A DNA stretch of 42,842 nt, from assembly GCA_027315385.1 (NCBI GenBank), contig DAHUYD010000083.1:1-42842 (forward strand). The letters are read 5' to 3'. A program made the position numbers and the translations under genes. This document shows, piece by piece, positions 41,575 through 42,842 of the stretch. The notes beneath the pieces were generated by a model. It was given only the letters and a program-made list of their open reading frames with translations. It was not told the origin of the DNA and searched no databases. Every line of letters starts with the position of its first letter. Position 1 is the first letter of the stretch. The DNA is from Acidobacterium sp. GTDB lineage: Bacteria; Acidobacteriota; Terriglobia; Terriglobales; Acidobacteriaceae.

Positions 41575-42069
41575 TCAGCCTTCTCTCCAGTTCGCGGCGA
41601 CGCGGGCAAATGCCTCGAGAAGTTTCCCCCAATCGCCTTCCGTATCGTAGATACGTCGCATTTCGTCACGTCGAGCACCATAGCGATCGAGACGACGATG
41701 CTCCAACTCAACTCGCGTACGTTTGTTACCGTCGGCGATGAAACGCACTTCTATTTCGGTGTTCAGAGATGGGTCGTACTGCCAATCGGCATTGACGTCC
41801 CACGAGAGCACCAGACGCGAGGGCGGCTCCCACGCGAGTACGCTACCCCATTGACAGGTGCTCAAGTCTTCGCCGCGCTCAAACCAGCGGCCTCCGACGC
41901 GAGGTTCAATAGCTGCGTCCACCGCATTCGCTTTACCGATCTTGTAATACGCAAGGGGCCACCACGCGCCCATCTTTTCCGTAAATACCTTCCACGCGAT
42001 GCTTCGCTCGGCTTCAATGACAGTCATTTTCCGGATACTGTTGAGATCACGGATGCTTTGTTCAACCAT
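41575..42069 (-). CDS. SRPBCC (AHSA1-like) domain protein
   Basis: The 164-residue protein has the START-like fold: TVIEAERSIAWKVFTEKMGAWWPLAYY, then IEPRVGGRWFERGED, VLAWEPPSRLVLSWDV, RVELEHRRLDRYG and a C-terminal GDWGKLLEAFARVAANW helix. Such proteins bind hydrophobic ligands or assist folding. SRPBCC proteins often follow ArsR-type regulators, as here. GGAGA lies 6 nt before the ATG, and the gene starts 1 nt after the arsR stop. Confidence 0.85.
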   Translation of the reverse strand: MVEQSIRDLNSIRKMTVIEAERSIAWKVFTEKMGAWWPLAYYKIGKANAVDAAIEPRVGGRWFERGEDLSTCQWGSVLAWEPPSRLVLSWDVNADWQYDPSLNTEIEVRFIADGNKRTRVELEHRRLDRYGARRDEMRRIYDTEGDWGKLLEAFARVAANWREG

Positions 42070-42070
42070 C

Positions 42071-42400
42071 TCAGTTCTCCAATCGCTTCTGTTCCAGCTC
42101 TGCTGCTCGTTTGAAGGCCGCCAATGTGGTATCCCAGAACCCGTCCAACCACTCTTTCAGCGTTTCGATGCCGTTCGGATCAATGCCGTAAAGACGACGC
42201 GCCCCTTCGATGTGCACCACCACCAGACCGGCGGACTTCAGCACCTTAAGGTGCTGGGACACGGCTGGGCGGCTGACATCCATCCCGTCGGCGATCTCGC
42301 GCACCGACCGATTGCCTTTACGCACACGCCGGAATACAGCCCGACGAGTAGGATCGCCGAGTGCGTCAAATGCCCGCTCAATTCGTTGCGAGGTTGCCAT
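42071..42400 (-). CDS. ArsR-family transcriptional repressor
   Basis: The 109-residue protein is a winged-helix regulator: FDALGDPTRRAVFRRVRKG, then VREIADGMDVSRPAVSQHLKVLKSAGLV (recognition helix) and a wing VVHIEGARRLYGI. No CxC metal motif is present, so it is not a classical metal sensor; it resembles the ArsR branch paired with SRPBCC proteins. It is the first gene of a four-gene operon with 1-4 nt spacings. The leader carries two tandem inverted repeats over the promoter, so it very likely represses its own operon. Confidence 0.9.
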   Translation of the reverse strand: MATSQRIERAFDALGDPTRRAVFRRVRKGNRSVREIADGMDVSRPAVSQHLKVLKSAGLVVVHIEGARRLYGIDPNGIETLKEWLDGFWDTTLAAFKRAAELEQKRLEN

Positions 42401-42446
42401 TGTCTTTATTTTGAATGAGCCTCACCCTGGAGTCACGACTCGTATA

Positions 42447-42479
42447 GTAAGCTTCTACTTACGGTAAGTGTATACTTAC
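42447..42479. promoter_or_regulatory. Tandem operator pair for the ArsR-family regulator
   Basis: Two GTAAG-N6-CTTAC dyads occur back to back, 42447-42462 and 42464-42479, with centres 17 bp apart. The second overlaps the -10 element and the first covers the predicted start of transcription. Two dimers could sit on nearly the same face of the helix and block transcription. Confidence 0.75.
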
Positions 42480-42498
42480 TGCACTTGTGATTTGTCAA
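42469..42498 (-). promoter_or_regulatory. Promoter of the arsR operon
   Basis: On the minus strand a perfect TTGACA (42498-42493) is followed after 18 bp by TATACA (42474-42469). Transcription would start near 42462, about 60 nt before the arsR ATG. The -10 lies inside the second operator dyad. Confidence 0.65.
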
Positions 42499-42842
42499 GA
42501 GAATTGTGCCGTGGACACAAAGGAAGCGAACCACGGGGGACTCTACGGCAAGAACGGCACGAAACTCTCAACCGGGGCTCTCCGCTGGTGCCTTCAGGCC
42601 AAATCACTCATCCACCGCGATTTGTGCGCGCCTGATCGGATAGGTCCTGAGAAACGCCGTTCTCGTCATCTGCGATCTCGCCGAGCGCCAAATCGCCAAA
42701 CCACTCGCCGACCCCGATCAGGACTAGGTGTTGGCAAGGGTGGGGCACCCAGCGCGCTGCATGCCCGAATCGGCCAGGCGGAGAACTGAGTGGGCCGATC
42801 CTGCGATCCTTGCGTCGGCGCGATTTGCTCCGGCCTTCCCTG

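Larger units (their letters stand above)
42401..42842. other. Upstream region of the arsR operon and right edge
   Basis: The left 100 bp hold the arsR promoter and operators. From about 42500 to 42842 no convincing gene, RNA or repeat is seen; a 100-residue frame at 42487-42789 has no support. A truncated gene might lie here, but nothing is identifiable. Confidence 0.4.

Noticed and set aside
42487..42789. 100-residue plus-strand frame at the right edge
   Set aside because: No ribosome-binding site, no recognisable motif and low-quality composition; the start overlaps the arsR promoter.

Overview
The window looks like chromosomal DNA of a GC-rich Acidobacteriota bacterium. This rests on protein families: an acidobacterial VWFA-related protein (27052-29178), a very long carboxypeptidase-regulatory-domain/TonB-receptor-like barrel (29188-32652), a TamA/SurA-like/TamB block, and an egtB-egtD pair. 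No rRNA, tRNA, CRISPR array or complete insertion sequence was found.

Layout. 1-1848 (-): GH3 glycosidase cut by the left edge. 2332-3078 (+): disordered acidic protein. 3091-7128 (-): four-PAS histidine kinase followed by a PAS/degenerate-GGDEF/EAL phosphodiesterase. 7417-9843 (-): cysteine pathway (cysE, cysK) with a 77-residue ORF on the other strand between them. 9975-12366 (-): thiF/moeB-like E1, a frameshifted VOC gene, recO. 12480-20661 (+): Omp85 protein with about seven POTRA repeats, a SurA-like chaperone without a PPIase domain and a TamB-like protein, joined by overlapping stop and start codons. 20896-22601 (+): BON-domain protein, terminator, UbiA prenyltransferase. 22605-23306 (-): orphan 3-oxoacid CoA-transferase subunit A, divergent from a DAHP synthase (23661-24731) and a YVTN beta-propeller lipoprotein. 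26010-33365 (-): HTH/TPR regulator and an envelope cassette (DUF5666-like, Oar-like receptor, VWFA protein). 33624-35894 (+): egtB-egtD for ergothioneine. 35931-38973 (-): folC-plsC-C26 hydrolase, two 4-nt overlaps. 39213-39821 (+): rplU-rpmA with a promoter, a candidate leader and a strong terminator. 39893-40680: non-coding, palindrome-rich. 40681-42400 (-): arsR, SRPBCC, CMD-like and AhpD-like operon behind a promoter carrying two tandem inverted repeats. It looks less GC-rich than the rest and may have been acquired.

How genes work together. The tamA-surA-tamB block is an envelope biogenesis unit, and the DUF5666/receptor/VWFA cassette probably makes surface proteins that depend on it. 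cysE and cysK make cysteine, which is also the likely sulfur donor for EgtB. folC extends folate polyglutamate tails, and the C26 hydrolase in the same operon could shorten them. The terminal arsR operon reads as an autoregulated module built around a CxxC peroxidase-like protein.

The signals I rate highest are the tandem ArsR-type operator over a good promoter (42447-42498), the folC/C26 operon facing egtBD, the multi-POTRA tamA-surA-tamB unit, the repeated palindromes at 39936-40091, the frameshift in the VOC gene, and the terminator-like hairpin ahead of the orphan scoA. No single system here is certainly new.
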